This document shows positions 26,674 through 35,716 of a stretch of 64,000 nt of DNA, piece after piece. The position numbers and the translations under genes are program-made. Source of the stretch: Methanobacteriota archaeon (GTDB lineage: Archaea; JAADCQ01; Methanopyri; Methanopyrales; Methanopyraceae); contig JAMOPY010000001.1 of NCBI GenBank assembly GCA_027064305.1, forward strand, positions 1 through 64,000, given 5' to 3'. The notes beneath the pieces are model-generated. The model saw only the letters and a program-made list of their open reading frames with translations, was not told the DNA's origin and did no database searches. Position 1 is the first letter of the stretch; each line of letters starts with the position of its first letter.

Positions 26674-27300
26674 TCAGAGTTCCCTCAGGTCCTCCTCGTA
26701 CACGTGCGCGTTCGACGCGTAGACGGTGATCGTTGTGGGCGACAGCCCCACGCGGTCCGCCACGTGCTCCTGCAGCCGGCGCAGCGCGATCACGTTGGCG
26801 ACGAGGGCCTTGCCCACGTCCCAGGAGCGGTAGAAGGCGTGAAGTTCCAGCCCGTCCTCGCCGTCCGACTGCAGCTGCACGGTCACCAGGCACGGGACCT
26901 CCTCCTCCGTTAGGTCTCGGGTGGGGTCCCAGGTGACGGCGACCGCGCGCCGGGTCTCGGGGGCGCTCCGTAACCGTTCGATGAGCCTCCTTACCTGGTC
27001 CACGTCGAAGTGTCGGCGAAGCCGGTTCCCGTAGGTGTACTCGAACCCGTGTCGCTCGGGGTCCAGCAGCTGGTTCTCGTACTCCCGGACGGCCCCTTCG
27101 TCCATCGGGTAGTCCTCGGGGACGGTGAACGCGTCCTCGCCCCGGGGGTGAAGGTGCGCGATCAGTCCGCGGAGCTCGCGCACCGGGCCTCGCTCTCGCT
27201 CGACCCGCTCGCCCCGGACCTTCACCTCGGTAACGGCCCGCCGCCAGACCTGCTCCACGGTCCGTCCTCGCACGACCACGGGTCGTTGGGCCCTGAGCAT
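26674..27300 (-). CDS. thyA: Thymidylate synthase (archaeal ThyA-type)
   Basis: 208 residues from ATG 27300 with GGTGAC upstream. The catalytic Cys lies in EEEVPCLVTVQLQ (Cys ~137), preceded by the RRAVAVTWDP strand and followed by LHAFYRSWDVGKALVANVIALRRLQEHVA and TITVYASNAHVYEEDL, as in the short archaeal thymidylate synthases. It methylates dUMP to dTMP; in methanogens the one-carbon donor is probably a tetrahydromethanopterin derivative rather than folate, which is known context and not visible here. A palindromic element (27318-27341) lies 18 nt before the start. Confidence 0.88.
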   Translation of the reverse strand: MLRAQRPVVVRGRTVEQVWRRAVTEVKVRGERVERERGPVRELRGLIAHLHPRGEDAFTVPEDYPMDEGAVREYENQLLDPERHGFEYTYGNRLRRHFDVDQVRRLIERLRSAPETRRAVAVTWDPTRDLTEEEVPCLVTVQLQSDGEDGLELHAFYRSWDVGKALVANVIALRRLQEHVADRVGLSPTTITVYASNAHVYEEDLREL

Positions 27301-27317
27301 CGCGTCACCGCCCGACT

Positions 27318-27341
27318 AACGTTACGAATGTCAAAACGATT
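27318..27341 (-). repeat. tRNA-trailer palindrome, stray copy beside a tRNA-Ser-3'-end-like sequence
   Basis: Minus strand: aatcgttttga-cat-tcgtaacgtt. It matches the palindromes that follow the three tRNA genes in this window. Just before it, in the same orientation (27342-27361), is ccccgacgccacccgg, close to the tRNA-Ser 3' end and flank (ccccggcgccacccgg at 52835-52850). No complete tRNA is present. It separates pdxS from thyA. Confidence 0.6.
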
Positions 27342-27361
27342 GGCCGGGTGGCGTCGGGGGC

Positions 27362-28249
27362 CTAGTCGCCCCGCGTCTGCATCCGCTCCTCCTCCGGGAT
27401 CTCGGAGATGTCGAGGCCGCGCATGGCGACCTCATCGCCCAGGTTCTTGGAGACCTCGGCCACGACCTCGGGATCGTCGTAGTAGGCCGTGGCCTCCACG
27501 ATGGCCTCGGCCATCTCCTGCGGCCGGTCGGACTTGAAGATGCCGGACCCCACGAAGACGCCGTCCGCGCCCAGCTGCATCATGAGGGCCGCGTCCGCCG
27601 GGGTGGCGATGCCGCCGGCCGCGAAGTTCACGACGGGTAGCCGGCCCAGGCTGGCCACCTCCGCGACCAGGTCGAAGGGGACCCCGTACTCCTTCGCCTT
27701 CTGGTACAGCTCCTCCTTATCCAGGTGGGACAGCTCGGAGATCTCCCGCCGCATGATGCGCATGTGCCGCACGGCCTCGGCCACGTTGCCCGTACCCGCC
27801 TCGCCCTTCGTCCGGATCATCGCGGCCCCCTCGGCGATCCGGCGCAGGGCCTCGCCCAGGTTCCGCGCGCCGCAGACGAACGGGACGTCGAACTCCCACT
27901 TGTTGATGTGCCGCTCCTCGTCCGCGGGCGTGAGCACCTCGGACTCGTCGATCATGTCGACCCCGATGGCCTCCAGCACCTGCGCCTCGACCACGTGGCC
28001 GATCCGGCACTTGGCCATCACGGGGATCGTGACGTGGTCCATGATCTCCTCGATCTTGGCCGGGTCGCACATGCGGGCCACGCCGCCGGCCCTCCGGATG
28101 TCGGCCGGGACCTTCTCCAGGACCATGACCGCGACCGCGCCGGCGTCCTCGGCGATCTGGGCCTGCTCGACGTTGGTCACGTCCATCACGACGCCGCCCT
28201 TCAGCATGCGGGCGAAGCCCGTCTTCACCCGCCACGTGCCGGTCTTCAC
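27362..28249 (-). CDS. pdxS: Pyridoxal 5'-phosphate synthase lyase subunit PdxS
   Basis: 295 residues from GTG 28249 with GGGGTGAT at ideal spacing; GTG 28258 is an alternative. The (beta/alpha)8 barrel shows [73 protein letters not shown] and [17 protein letters not shown]...[11 protein letters not shown]. All are hallmark PdxS motifs, including the two active-site lysines. It condenses ribose 5-phosphate, glyceraldehyde 3-phosphate and ammonia to PLP. The glutaminase partner PdxT is not adjacent. Confidence 0.96.
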   Translation of the reverse strand: MKTGTWRVKTGFARMLKGGVVMDVTNVEQAQIAEDAGAVAVMVLEKVPADIRRAGGVARMCDPAKIEEIMDHVTIPVMAKCRIGHVVEAQVLEAIGVDMIDESEVLTPADEERHINKWEFDVPFVCGARNLGEALRRIAEGAAMIRTKGEAGTGNVAEAVRHMRIMRREISELSHLDKEELYQKAKEYGVPFDLVAEVASLGRLPVVNFAAGGIATPADAALMMQLGADGVFVGSGIFKSDRPQEMAEAIVEATAYYDDPEVVAEVSKNLGDEVAMRGLDISEIPEEERMQTRGD

Positions 28250-28285
28250 CCTTATCACCCCGTAGACGCACGCCCTCAGTCACCA

Positions 28286-28310
28286 TCTAGTAAAAAAGCC
28301 CGGGTAAAAA
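28286..28310. promoter_or_regulatory. AT-rich divergent promoter region, pdxS and small GTPase
   Basis: The only AT-rich part of the 80-bp gap between the divergent starts at 28249 and 28330: ctagtaaaaaagccc followed by gggtaaaaacgg. The first box lies ~35-40 nt before both starts, so back-to-back TATA boxes are plausible. Confidence 0.45.
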
Positions 28311-28329
28311 CGGTGTCGGGGCACCTAGG

Positions 28330-28833
28330 ATGCTGGAGGGGTTGGAGGACGGCAGGATCAAGATCGCGGTGATCGGACCGGAGGACGCGGGGAAGACGAC
28401 GGTGGTGAGGCAGCTCTCGGACAAGTTCGCGACCGTCTCGCCCAGGGGCCGGACGATCGGCATCGACTTCGGCCGCTGCAAGTACTTCGACGGGGTGTAC
28501 CTCTTCGGAGTGCCCGGCCAACTTCGGTTCAAGTTCGTCATGAAGCTGGGGGCCCGGAACGCCGACGGGTTGATCCTGGTGATCGACTCCGCCAACCCGC
28601 AGATCGATACGGCGGTGGAGATCTACGAGCTGGTCAAGGGGGTCGTGAAGAACCCGGACCGGCTGGTCGTGTTCGCCAACAAGCAGGACCTGGAGGACGC
28701 GCTCCCCCCGGAGCGGGTGGGGGAGCTGGTCAGCGAGCGGTTGGACCTGGATCCTCCGGTCGTCGGGACCGTCGCCATCGAGGGGAAGGGTCTGAAGGAG
28801 GGGCTCGGGTTGCTGCTGGAGGAGCTCTCGTAG
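28330..28833 (+). CDS. Small Ras/Arf-like GTPase
   Basis: 167 residues from ATG 28330. G-motifs are in order: G1 GPEDAGKT (16-23), a Thr-containing switch I at RTIGIDFGRC (41-50), G3 as GVPGQ (60-64) in place of the usual DxxGQ, G4 NKQD (117-120), and a G5-like TVAIEGKGL near the end. The 'PGQ..F.F' region resembles archaeal and bacterial MglA/Arf-like GTPases such as those encoded beside Roadblock proteins. It leads a cluster with a winged-helix-like protein (28858) and a small membrane protein (29795), all on the same strand and close together. It probably acts as a switch for that set. The signal is unknown. Confidence 0.85.
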   Translation: MLEGLEDGRIKIAVIGPEDAGKTTVVRQLSDKFATVSPRGRTIGIDFGRCKYFDGVYLFGVPGQLRFKFVMKLGARNADGLILVIDSANPQIDTAVEIYELVKGVVKNPDRLVVFANKQDLEDALPPERVGELVSERLDLDPPVVGTVAIEGKGLKEGLGLLLEELS

Positions 28834-28857
28834 GGGGACCGCGCCCTGGCCCTGCCG

Positions 28858-29772
28858 TTGGACAGCCGGGCCACGCTCGCCTGCCTGCTGCTCTCCTACG
28901 GGATCCCGGTGTGCGTGGAGCCCGAGGTGGTGCGGAAGATAAACGAGCTTACGAGAGGGATCGTTCCGACGGTGCTGGACGCGTCCGTGGACCTGGAGCT
29001 CGAGTACGAGGAGAACGTACTGTACACGGACCTGACCGACCTCGTCGCCTTCGATCCGGAGCTGCTGTCGTCGCTGCTGGACGTGCTCATCGTCGTGGAT
29101 GAGGAGGCGTTCACGGAGGAGCTACCGGAGGTGCTGCACGTGCTCGTGGTGTCCTCGAGCCCGGGCCGCGTCAGGTCGAACCCCTCCGTGCCGCTGCTCT
29201 CGTTGGGGAGGCGCCGCGCGTTCTACCTAGGCCGGGGTAACCGGCTGTCGATCCCGTACTCGGAGCTGCGGTATCTGGAGGACGTGGCCGTGTGGGTGAA
29301 CGCGCGCGACGTGCTGTCCGAGGATTACGCCTACAGGCACGACGACACGCTCCTGAGGCTCGCCCTGGACCTGGTGGAGGATCGGCTGAACCTGAGCGTG
29401 TCCGACCTCTCCAGAAGCCTCAGCGTGCCGAGTCACTGGGCGCGCATCCTGATCTTCCTGATCGAGAAGTCCGAGGAGCGCGTGGTGAGGCACCGGGTGT
29501 GGGACTGGATGGAGCCGGTGGATAAGACGCTGTTCTCCGTGAAGGAGTCCGTGGACGAGTCGTTCGTGATGACCGTGACCGACGAGCTGGGGGTGCGGTT
29601 CCAGGCGTGGGCCTACTCGCTGTATCAGGAGCTGAGTTCCGGCTACCTAACGTGGAAGGAGCTGTGCAGGAGGACGGGGCTGGGGCGGGGGGAGCTGGTC
29701 AAGGTACTGTCCCTGCTGAGCCGGTTCAACGCGCTAACGTACAAGTTCCGGTACACGCCCCCGTCCATCTAA
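28858..29772 (+). CDS. Uncharacterised protein in the small-GTPase cluster
   Basis: 304 residues from TTG 28858, 24 nt after the GTPase stop. The N-terminal half (to ~150) is acidic and beta/alpha (TRGIVPTVLDASVDLELEYEENVLYTDLTDL, then LLDVLIVVDEEAF, HVLVVSSSPG), like a degenerate Rossmann or receiver-type domain. The C-terminal half has two segments with winged-helix character: NLSVSDLSRSLSVPSHWARILIFLIE (~185-210) and YLTWKELCRRTGLGRGELVKVLSLLSRF (~265-293). It may be the effector or DNA-binding output of the GTPase. No family is recognised. Confidence 0.75.
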   Translation: MDSRATLACLLLSYGIPVCVEPEVVRKINELTRGIVPTVLDASVDLELEYEENVLYTDLTDLVAFDPELLSSLLDVLIVVDEEAFTEELPEVLHVLVVSSSPGRVRSNPSVPLLSLGRRRAFYLGRGNRLSIPYSELRYLEDVAVWVNARDVLSEDYAYRHDDTLLRLALDLVEDRLNLSVSDLSRSLSVPSHWARILIFLIEKSEERVVRHRVWDWMEPVDKTLFSVKESVDESFVMTVTDELGVRFQAWAYSLYQELSSGYLTWKELCRRTGLGRGELVKVLSLLSRFNALTYKFRYTPPSI

Positions 29773-29794
29773 CCGACGCTGGGGGGTTTCCAGG

Positions 29795-30217
29795 GTGGCG
29801 TGGACCGTGATCGTTAGGGTCCAACCGGAGGGCTCCCCGGCCGCCGCGCCGGGGCTGTACGTGCTGGGACTCGCGTCGCATCACCACGCGCTGCCCGTGA
29901 CCCTGGCCGTGTCGGTGGCCGTCATCGGCGTCCTCTCCGCGTACAACGCGTACCGGGCCGCCTCCGCGGGAGATCGACCCCGGATGTTGCTCAACCTGGG
30001 CCTGGTCGTGAACGTGGTTGGGATGATGGTGGTCGGTTTCTCCGCGTACCGGTGGGGACGGTTGGTCCCCGTCACCCCGGGTCACGCTCACGAGGTTACG
30101 GTACCCTTGGGCCTGGGGACGGCGTGTTACCTCGCCTGGCTCGCGCTCTTCCTGCTGGGGAACGCGCTGGTGATCGTTGGGGTCGTGCTGCTGACGCGCC
30201 GGCGGTTACGGTTGTGA
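29795..30217 (+). CDS. Small four-helix membrane protein, unknown function
   Basis: 140 residues from GTG 29795, with a GGGGGG tract upstream and close behind the preceding gene. Hydrophobic helices appear at about residues 33-49, 64-84 and 104-133, with a basic C-terminus (TRRRLRL). Histidines cluster in ASHHHALPV and PGHAHEV on the same side, which hints at metal or heme contact but is not diagnostic. It sits between the GTPase cluster and cbiF and could belong with either. Confidence 0.7.
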   Translation: MAWTVIVRVQPEGSPAAAPGLYVLGLASHHHALPVTLAVSVAVIGVLSAYNAYRAASAGDRPRMLLNLGLVVNVVGMMVVGFSAYRWGRLVPVTPGHAHEVTVPLGLGTACYLAWLALFLLGNALVIVGVVLLTRRRLRL

Positions 30218-30230
30218 GGGGGGCGGGCCG

Positions 30231-30989
30231 GTGGGCTCCGGTAAGGTGTACTTCGTGGGCGCGGGGCCCGGCGACCCGGAGCTGATGACGCTCAAGGGGC
30301 TGCGCGTGCTCCGTCGGGCGGACCTGGTGATCTACCCGGGCTCGCTGACGCCGGAGGAGACCGTGCGGGAGTGGGCGCCGGACGCGGAGCTGGTGGACAG
30401 CTACGGTCGCTCGCTCGAGGAGCTAGTTGAGCTGATGGTGGAGGGGGCTCGGGAGGGTGGGACCGTCGTGCGGTTGGTCTCCGGGGACCCGTTCATCTAC
30501 AGCTCCCTGTGCGAGCAGGCGCGGGAGCTGCGGCGGCGCGGGGTGGAGTACGAGGTCGTGCCCGGGGTGAGCTCCGTGAACGCCGCGGCGGCCGCGCTGG
30601 GGGAGGAGCTGACCAAGCCCGGGGTCAGCCAGACGGTCATCCTGACCCGGCCCGCGGGCCGGACGGGGAAGCCGGAGGGGGAGTCCCTGAGGGAGCTCGC
30701 CCGGCACGGCTGCACGATGGTGATCTTCCTGGGAGTGCAGAGGCTGAAGCGGGTCGTGAGGGCGCTCCTGGAGGGTGGGTACTCGGAGGATACGCCGGTG
30801 GCCGTCGTGTACAAGGCGTCCATGCCGGAGGAGAAGGTGGTTCGGGGCACGCTGGGTGATATCACGGAGAAGGTCCGAAGGGCGGGGATCGATCGGACGG
30901 CGCTGATCATCGTGGGGGACGTGCTCCGGGAGGAGGGGGAGCGCTCGTACCTGTACTCCAAGGAGTACGCGAGGAGCGTGAGAGGATGA
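30231..30989 (+). CDS. cbiF: Cobalt-precorrin-4 C11-methyltransferase
   Basis: 252 residues from GTG 30231. It has the SAM-dependent tetrapyrrole methylase fold: GKVYFVGAGPGDPELMTLKG at the N-terminus, VRLVSGDPFIYSS (~86-98), YEVVPGVSSVNAAAAALG, and the CbiF/CobM-specific QTVILTRPAGRTGKPEGESLREL and VVYKASMPEEKVVRGTL. It methylates C11 in the anaerobic corrin pathway using S-adenosylmethionine. Its stop overlaps the cbiG start (ATGA), and cbiH follows, so the three genes form one operon. Confidence 0.94.
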   Translation: MGSGKVYFVGAGPGDPELMTLKGLRVLRRADLVIYPGSLTPEETVREWAPDAELVDSYGRSLEELVELMVEGAREGGTVVRLVSGDPFIYSSLCEQARELRRRGVEYEVVPGVSSVNAAAAALGEELTKPGVSQTVILTRPAGRTGKPEGESLRELARHGCTMVIFLGVQRLKRVVRALLEGGYSEDTPVAVVYKASMPEEKVVRGTLGDITEKVRRAGIDRTALIIVGDVLREEGERSYLYSKEYARSVRG

Positions 30990-31672
30990 GGGTGGGGTTC
31001 TCGCCCAAGCGGCGCCTGGAGTGGGTCGTCGTCTACGACTTCCGCGGGCTCGAGGTCACGGACCGGGTGGTGGAGTTCTTCCGACTGCTTGGCGCGGACG
31101 TGAGCGTGCGGGACGAGTTCGGGTTTGAGGGGAGCGCGGACGCGGTCGTGTACGTTTCCTCCCCGGGGATCGCGGTGAGGGCGCTGAGGCTGAGGAAGAA
31201 GGGGGAGGATCCGGTGGTTCTCCTGGTAACCCCGGAGGCCGAGGTGATCTGCCTGTCCGGTCATCACTGGGGAGGTGAGGAGGTGGCGCGGGCCCTGGCG
31301 GGATGGTTAGGGGGTTCGGTGGGCGGTTCGACGGTGGCGGAGGCGGAGGGTCGGCCCCCGGTGGAGGACGTGCTGGACGTGTTGGGCATCGATCCGCGCG
31401 AGTACCGGGAGCGGATGGTGGAGCTGGTGCGGGCGCTGGAGCGGGGCGGCGTGTGGGTGGAGGACCCCCCTCACCCGGGCGTGCTTCGGTACCTGAAGGA
31501 GCTTGGGGTGAAGGCCGGGAGCCGGGAAGAGGCCGGTCTCGTGGTGTCGGTCTCGGAGGGAAGGGTACGGGTGCGGGGGTGTGAGCGTGGGGAAGGTGTA
31601 CGTGGTGGGGATCGGTCCGGGCGATCCGGAGCTGATGACGGTGAGGGCGAGGAGGGTACTGAGGAGCGTTGA
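30986..31672 (+). CDS. cbiG: Truncated CbiG-type protein (cobalt-precorrin-5A hydrolase, N-terminal domain)
   Basis: It starts at ATG 30986, overlapping the cbiF stop. The first ~130 residues match the CbiG N-terminal domain (ADAVVYVSSPGIAVRALR, VVLLVTPEAEVICLSGHHWGGEEVARALA). CbiG opens the ring by removing the C2 unit as acetaldehyde. Typical CbiG is over 300 residues with a central and a C-terminal domain; here the reliable part ends near residue 195 (SEGRVRVRG). The open frame then overlaps cbiH by ~90 nt with a Gly/Arg-rich shadow-like tail. A TGA one frame away at ~31578-31582 abuts the cbiH start, so the natural stop may be there, with a one-base shift just before it. Confidence 0.75.
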   Translation: MRVGFSPKRRLEWVVVYDFRGLEVTDRVVEFFRLLGADVSVRDEFGFEGSADAVVYVSSPGIAVRALRLRKKGEDPVVLLVTPEAEVICLSGHHWGGEEVARALAGWLGGSVGGSTVAEAEGRPPVEDVLDVLGIDPREYRERMVELVRALERGGVWVEDPPHPGVLRYLKELGVKAGSREEAGLVVSVSEGRVRVRGCERGEGVRGGDRSGRSGADDGEGEEGTEER

Positions 31673-32348
31673 CGTGGTGATCGGGTACCGGTCGTACGTG
31701 CGCCACGCGCGCGAGGTGATCCCGGACGGCGTGGAGGTGCGGGAGTACGGGATGCGGGAGGAGAGGAAGCGGGCCAGGGAGGCGGTGCGGCTGGCGGCCG
31801 AGGGTCGGAGGGTGGCGGTGGTCAGCGGTGGGGATCCGGGGGTGTACGGGATGGCCGGTCTGGTGCTCTCGATGGCGGAGGGGGAGGGTGTGGAGGTGGA
31901 GGTGGTGCCCGGGGTCACGGCCGCCTGCGCGGCGGCGGCCCTGCTGGGCGCCCCGCTCATGCTGGACTTCGCGGTCGTGAGCCTCAGCGATCACCTGGTC
32001 CCGTTGGATGAGATCCTGGAGCGGGCTCGGGCGGCGCTGGAGTCGGACTTCGTGCTGGTCGTGTATAACCCGAGCAGCTCGGAGCGTCGGCACGCGTTCC
32101 GGGCGTTTCTGGACGTGCTGGAGGAGTCGGTGGAGCCGGAGCGGCCGGTTGGGGTCGTGTGGGACGCGTACCGGAGCCGGCAGCGGGTGGTGGTGACGCG
32201 GGCGGGTGAGCTGCGCTCGCTGGAGGATCAAATCAACATGCGCTCGATACTGATCGTCGGGAGCTCAAGGACAAAGGTGGTAGGGGAGAAGATGATCACG
32301 GAGCGGGGCTACTCCTCCCGGCGCACCGGGCGGAACTCGAGGGAGTAG
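31587..32348 (+). CDS. cbiH: Precorrin-3B/cobalt-factor III C17-methyltransferase
   Basis: 253 residues from GTG 31587, 5 nt after GGGGGTGT; GTG 31581 is an alternative. Family motifs: GKVYVVGIGPGDPELMTVRA, VVIGYRSYV, VAVVSGGDPGVYGMAGLVL, VEVVPGVTAACAAAALLGAPLMLDF and the CobJ/CbiH-specific SLSDHLVPLDEI and LVVYNPSSSERR. It performs ring contraction and C17 methylation in corrin synthesis. Its 3' end overlaps the convergent DUF35 gene by 40 nt. Confidence 0.94.
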   Translation: MGKVYVVGIGPGDPELMTVRARRVLRSVDVVIGYRSYVRHAREVIPDGVEVREYGMREERKRAREAVRLAAEGRRVAVVSGGDPGVYGMAGLVLSMAEGEGVEVEVVPGVTAACAAAALLGAPLMLDFAVVSLSDHLVPLDEILERARAALESDFVLVVYNPSSSERRHAFRAFLDVLEESVEPERPVGVVWDAYRSRQRVVVTRAGELRSLEDQINMRSILIVGSSRTKVVGEKMITERGYSSRRTGRNSRE

Positions 32349-32716
32349 TAGATCACGCCGTCCTCCCCGTCCTCGCTGACGCGTCGGAAGGTGGCCTCGA
32401 CGGGCGTACCGATGTCGATCTCGCCGGGGTCGCAGTCCACGATCATCCCGGTGACTAGCGGGCCCTCCTCCAGCTTGACGATGGCGACCACGTAGGGCGC
32501 CTTCTCCTCGAAGCCTTCCGGTGGCACCCGGACCACCGAGTACGTGTAGATCTCGCCGCGCCCGGAGAGCTCGACCTCCTTCATCTCCCCCTCTCGGCGG
32601 CACTTGGGGCAGACGACGCGGGGTGGGAAGTAGACCTCACCGCAGTTCTCGCACCGGGTGCCCACGAGTCGGTACCGGTTGTCGATGCTCCGCCAGAAGC
32701 GCGGTACGCCTCCCAC
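32309..32716 (-). CDS. DUF35 Zn-ribbon/OB-fold protein of the thiolase-HMGCS complex
   Basis: 135 residues from GTG 32716, directly after the thiolase stop. A rubredoxin-like zinc ribbon (CENCG at ~22 and CPKC at ~36) is followed by an OB-fold (GRGEIYTYSVVRVPPEGFEEKAPYVVAIVKLEEGPLVTGMI). Proteins of this type bridge acetoacetyl-CoA thiolase and HMG-CoA synthase in archaea and allow channelling between them. The order here, HMGCS-thiolase-DUF35, is the canonical one. Confidence 0.92.
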   Translation of the reverse strand: MGGVPRFWRSIDNRYRLVGTRCENCGEVYFPPRVVCPKCRREGEMKEVELSGRGEIYTYSVVRVPPEGFEEKAPYVVAIVKLEEGPLVTGMIVDCDPGEIDIGTPVEATFRRVSEDGEDGVIYYSLEFRPVRREE

Positions 32717-32719
32717 GGG

Positions 32720-33910
<1,191 letters not shown>

Positions 33911-34963
33911 TCAGAACTTGAGCTTGCGCTTCATCTTGGCGTACTCTCCGTAGGTCACGTACACGCGGTCCCGTAGGTACTCCTCCAGCAGCGGGGCCCG
34001 CTCTCGTACCTCCTCGATGCGATCGGTCACGACGAAGCTGAACGCGTCGCTGCCGGCGCCCGAGCCGTAGGAGACGAGCAGGATGCGGTCGCCGGGCTCG
34101 GCCTGGTCCAGGACCCGAACGAAGCCGAGCAGGGAGGAGCCGGAGTAGGTGTTGCCGATTCTGTCAACGACGATGGAGGGCTCGATCTGCTCGGGCTTGA
34201 ACCCGAGCTTCTGGCCGACGCGTCGGGGGAACTTCCCGTTGGGCTGGTGGAAGACGGCGTAGTCGAAGTCCTCGGGGGAGAGGTCCAGCTCCTCCATCAG
34301 GCCCCGGGCCGCGTTGATGATGTGCTTGAAGTAGGCCGGGGCGCCGGTGAACCGACCCCCGTGCCGCGGGTAGGGCTGTCCCTCGCGGCGCCAGAAGTCG
34401 GGCGTGTCGGTCGTGTAGGAGTATGTGCCCTCGAGCTCGGCCACCAGGTTGTCGCGGCCGATGATGAAGGCGGCCCCGCCCGCGGCGGCCGTGTACTCGA
34501 GCGGGTCGCCCGGGGCTCCCTGGGCCGTGTCCGCGCCGATGGCGAGCCCGTAGTCGATCATGCCGGCGACGACGAGACCCGTGCAGGTCTGGATCGCCGT
34601 GGTGCCGGCCTTGCACGCGAACTCGTAGTCGGCGGCGGTGAGGTCCGGGGTGGCGCCGATCGCGGCCGCCACGATCGTGGCGGTGGGCTTGACGGCGTAG
34701 GGTGGCGACTCGGAGCCCACGAAGATCGCGCCGATGTCGGAGGGGTCGATTCCGGCCCGGGAGAGGGCGTTCCTGGCGGCCTCCACGGCGATGGTGGCGG
34801 AGTCCTCGGTCTCGGACGGGACGCTCTTCTCCTCGATCCTCAGGCTGGACTTGATGGCCTCCGGATCCTCGCCCCAGACCGAGGCGATCTCCTCCACCTT
34901 GATCCGGTACCGGGGTACGTAGGCCCCGTACCCGACGATCCCGGCCCGTCCGTCCGGGATCAA
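33911..34963 (-). CDS. Hydroxymethylglutaryl-CoA synthase (archaeal)
   Basis: 350 residues from TTG 34963, 6 nt after GGAGGGGTG; GTG 34972 is an alternative. It begins with [20 protein letters not shown]. The catalytic Cys is in [15 protein letters not shown] (~112-126). Further signatures are [39 protein letters not shown] and [12 protein letters not shown]. It forms HMG-CoA, the first committed step of mevalonate and isoprenoid ether-lipid synthesis. It is followed by thiolase and DUF35 and preceded by an HTH regulator on the same strand. Confidence 0.95.
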   Translation of the reverse strand: MIPDGRAGIVGYGAYVPRYRIKVEEIASVWGEDPEAIKSSLRIEEKSVPSETEDSATIAVEAARNALSRAGIDPSDIGAIFVGSESPPYAVKPTATIVAAAIGATPDLTAADYEFACKAGTTAIQTCTGLVVAGMIDYGLAIGADTAQGAPGDPLEYTAAAGGAAFIIGRDNLVAELEGTYSYTTDTPDFWRREGQPYPRHGGRFTGAPAYFKHIINAARGLMEELDLSPEDFDYAVFHQPNGKFPRRVGQKLGFKPEQIEPSIVVDRIGNTYSGSSLLGFVRVLDQAEPGDRILLVSYGSGAGSDAFSFVVTDRIEEVRERAPLLEEYLRDRVYVTYGEYAKMKRKLKF

Positions 34964-34981
34964 GCGCGACACCCCTCCGGG

Positions 34982-35689
34982 TCAGCGCGCTTCGGTGAGC
35001 TCCCTAAGCTTTTTTGATATTTCCGAAATAGGGCCCTGAGCGGTGGCCAGGTTGATCATTTCGCGCTCCGCGATCTCGATCCCCAGCTCGTCCACGTCCT
35101 CCTTGTCGATCCCGTGCAGCACGACCGCGCTGGGCTTGATCCCGGCCGCCTTAATGGCCACCATCGGCGAGCGCCCGCGATCGATCCGGGTGAAAACGAG
35201 CACCCGGCTCGGGCACTCCCCGTACACCCGTAGGAGCGAGCCCGCGGGCACCTCCAGGATGGTTTTCACGCTGTCAATGATCGTGTACCCGAACACGTCC
35301 ACGTCCCCGTGGTGCACCACCGGCTCGGCCCCGATCCGATCGTAAACCTCCGTCAGCTTCCTCGGGTAGGGGAACTCCCCGATCCCCACCAGGGTGGAGA
35401 GGACCTCCTCGGACAGCAGCGCGCTCTCCAGCGCGGAGAGGACCTGACCGCCCCGCTCCTCGTCGATCTTGATCAGCGCCTCCACGAACTTCCGAACGGT
35501 GTCCACCCGGGGTGAGCGCGTCTTACCCGTTTCGTACTCGCTGATAACCGAGGGGGAGACGCCCATCTTCCTCGCGACCTCGACCTGCGACGCGTGGAAG
35601 ATTTTACGCCACTTCCTCATGACCTCCCCGGGGCGCTCGGAGGCGGCGATGTCTCCCACGATCCGCTTCAACACCAGCTCCTTCGGCAA
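34982..35689 (-). CDS. XRE-type HTH transcriptional regulator with C-terminal sensor-like domain
   Basis: 235 residues from TTG 35689, 6 nt after GGGAGGTG; GTG 35698 lies inside that SD. The helix-turn-helix is at about 28-65: WRKIFHASQVEVARKMGVSP then SVISEYETGKTRSPRVDTV. The C-terminal ~130 residues form an alpha/beta domain (VFGYTIIDSVKTILEVPAGSLLRVYGECPSRVLVFTRIDRGRSPMVAIKAAGIKPSAVVLHGID) known from archaeal XRE regulators. Its placement as the first gene before HMGCS-thiolase-DUF35 suggests control of lipid precursor synthesis, which is inference. It is divergent from the glycosyltransferase gene with 27 bp between starts. Confidence 0.88.
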   Translation of the reverse strand: MPKELVLKRIVGDIAASERPGEVMRKWRKIFHASQVEVARKMGVSPSVISEYETGKTRSPRVDTVRKFVEALIKIDEERGGQVLSALESALLSEEVLSTLVGIGEFPYPRKLTEVYDRIGAEPVVHHGDVDVFGYTIIDSVKTILEVPAGSLLRVYGECPSRVLVFTRIDRGRSPMVAIKAAGIKPSAVVLHGIDKEDVDELGIEIAEREMINLATAQGPISEISKKLRELTEAR

Positions 35690-35716
35690 GCGGAGCACCT
35701 CCCTGGGTGATCGGGG

